The notes below the pieces were generated by a model. It searched no databases. It saw only the letters and a program-made list of their open reading frames with translations, and had not been told where the DNA came from. Shown in pieces: positions 6,433 through 6,515 of a DNA stretch of 6,515 nucleotides. Within the stretch, counting starts at the first letter, position 1; each line of letters opens with the position of its first letter. The position numbers and the translations under genes were made by a program. This stretch comes from Planctomycetales bacterium (GTDB lineage Bacteria; Planctomycetota; Planctomycetia; Planctomycetales; Planctomycetaceae): contig JAGVKR010000172.1 in the NCBI GenBank assembly GCA_020050375.1, positions 1-6,515 of the forward strand, given 5' to 3'.

Positions 6433-6515
6433 AGCAGCGGGTGCGACAGACCGAGCGGATCAGCCTTCTCGAAACTGTCTTGCGCGGCCTTCCAGTTCAT
6501 CACCGGCAGCGGACA
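6414..6515 (-). CDS. C-terminal end of an unrecognised protein (partial)
   Basis: The minus-strand frame is open from the window edge (6515) to the TGA at 6416-6414, giving the last 33 residues. They include VMNWKAAQDSFEKADPLGLS and end in HPLLRLSQG. The composition looks protein-like and the frame fits the direction of the following genes, but the tail matches no family I recognise. It may be the gene preceding the PSCyt/PSD1 unit in the same transcript, separated by 132 nt. The 5' part is outside the window. Confidence 0.5.
   Translation of the reverse strand, partial: CPLPVMNWKAAQDSFEKADPLGLSHPLLRLSQG

Overview
The window looks like a piece of a GC-rich chromosome from a member of the Planctomycetota. 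The main reason is the gene pair filling positions 1326-6281 on the minus strand. It consists of a large exported protein with the planctomycete cytochrome-like domains PSCyt1 and PSCyt2 (DUF1549) plus PSD1 (DUF1553), followed directly by a DUF1501 protein. This pairing is highly multiplied in planctomycete genomes and rare elsewhere. Genus cannot be read from the sequence.

Layout, left to right. Positions 1-436 hold no intact gene. Inside this stretch, on the plus strand, about 97-309 still read as the middle of an RNase H-like 3'-5' exonuclease domain, without its start and with the frame lost after the conserved WNGLAFDFDVL block, so I call it a decayed remnant. Positions 437-1333 (plus) encode a membrane-anchored FGE-sulfatase/SUMF1-fold protein that lacks the catalytic cysteine pair of true formylglycine-generating enzymes. 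It meets the DUF1501 gene tail to tail, with an 8-nt overlap of the two reading frames. Positions 2786-1326 (minus) are the DUF1501 gene, with a GTG start, a clear AGGAG ribosome binding site and a twin-arginine signal. Positions 6281-2835 (minus) are the PSCyt1-PSCyt2-PSD1 gene, with a Sec-type signal peptide and two CxxCH motifs. Positions 6515-6414 (minus) are the last 33 codons of another gene. A perfect 10-bp inverted repeat covers its stop codon, upstream of the PSCyt gene.

How the genes may work together: the two minus-strand genes are 48 nt apart and probably form one transcript. Both products carry export signals, so both should act outside the cytoplasmic membrane: a probable haem-binding multidomain protein with a beta-rich central part, and a partner of the alkaline phosphatase/sulfatase-like DUF1501 family. 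Their biochemical role is not established; a part in breaking down complex polysaccharides has been proposed. The SUMF1-like protein is also predicted to face outward but is transcribed from the other strand, so a shared function is only suggested by position.

I saw no tRNA, rRNA, CRISPR, insertion sequence or integrase. I do not see a convincing new defence or mobile system. The points most worth checking are the cysteine-less SUMF1 protein, the exonuclease remnant and the inverted repeat.
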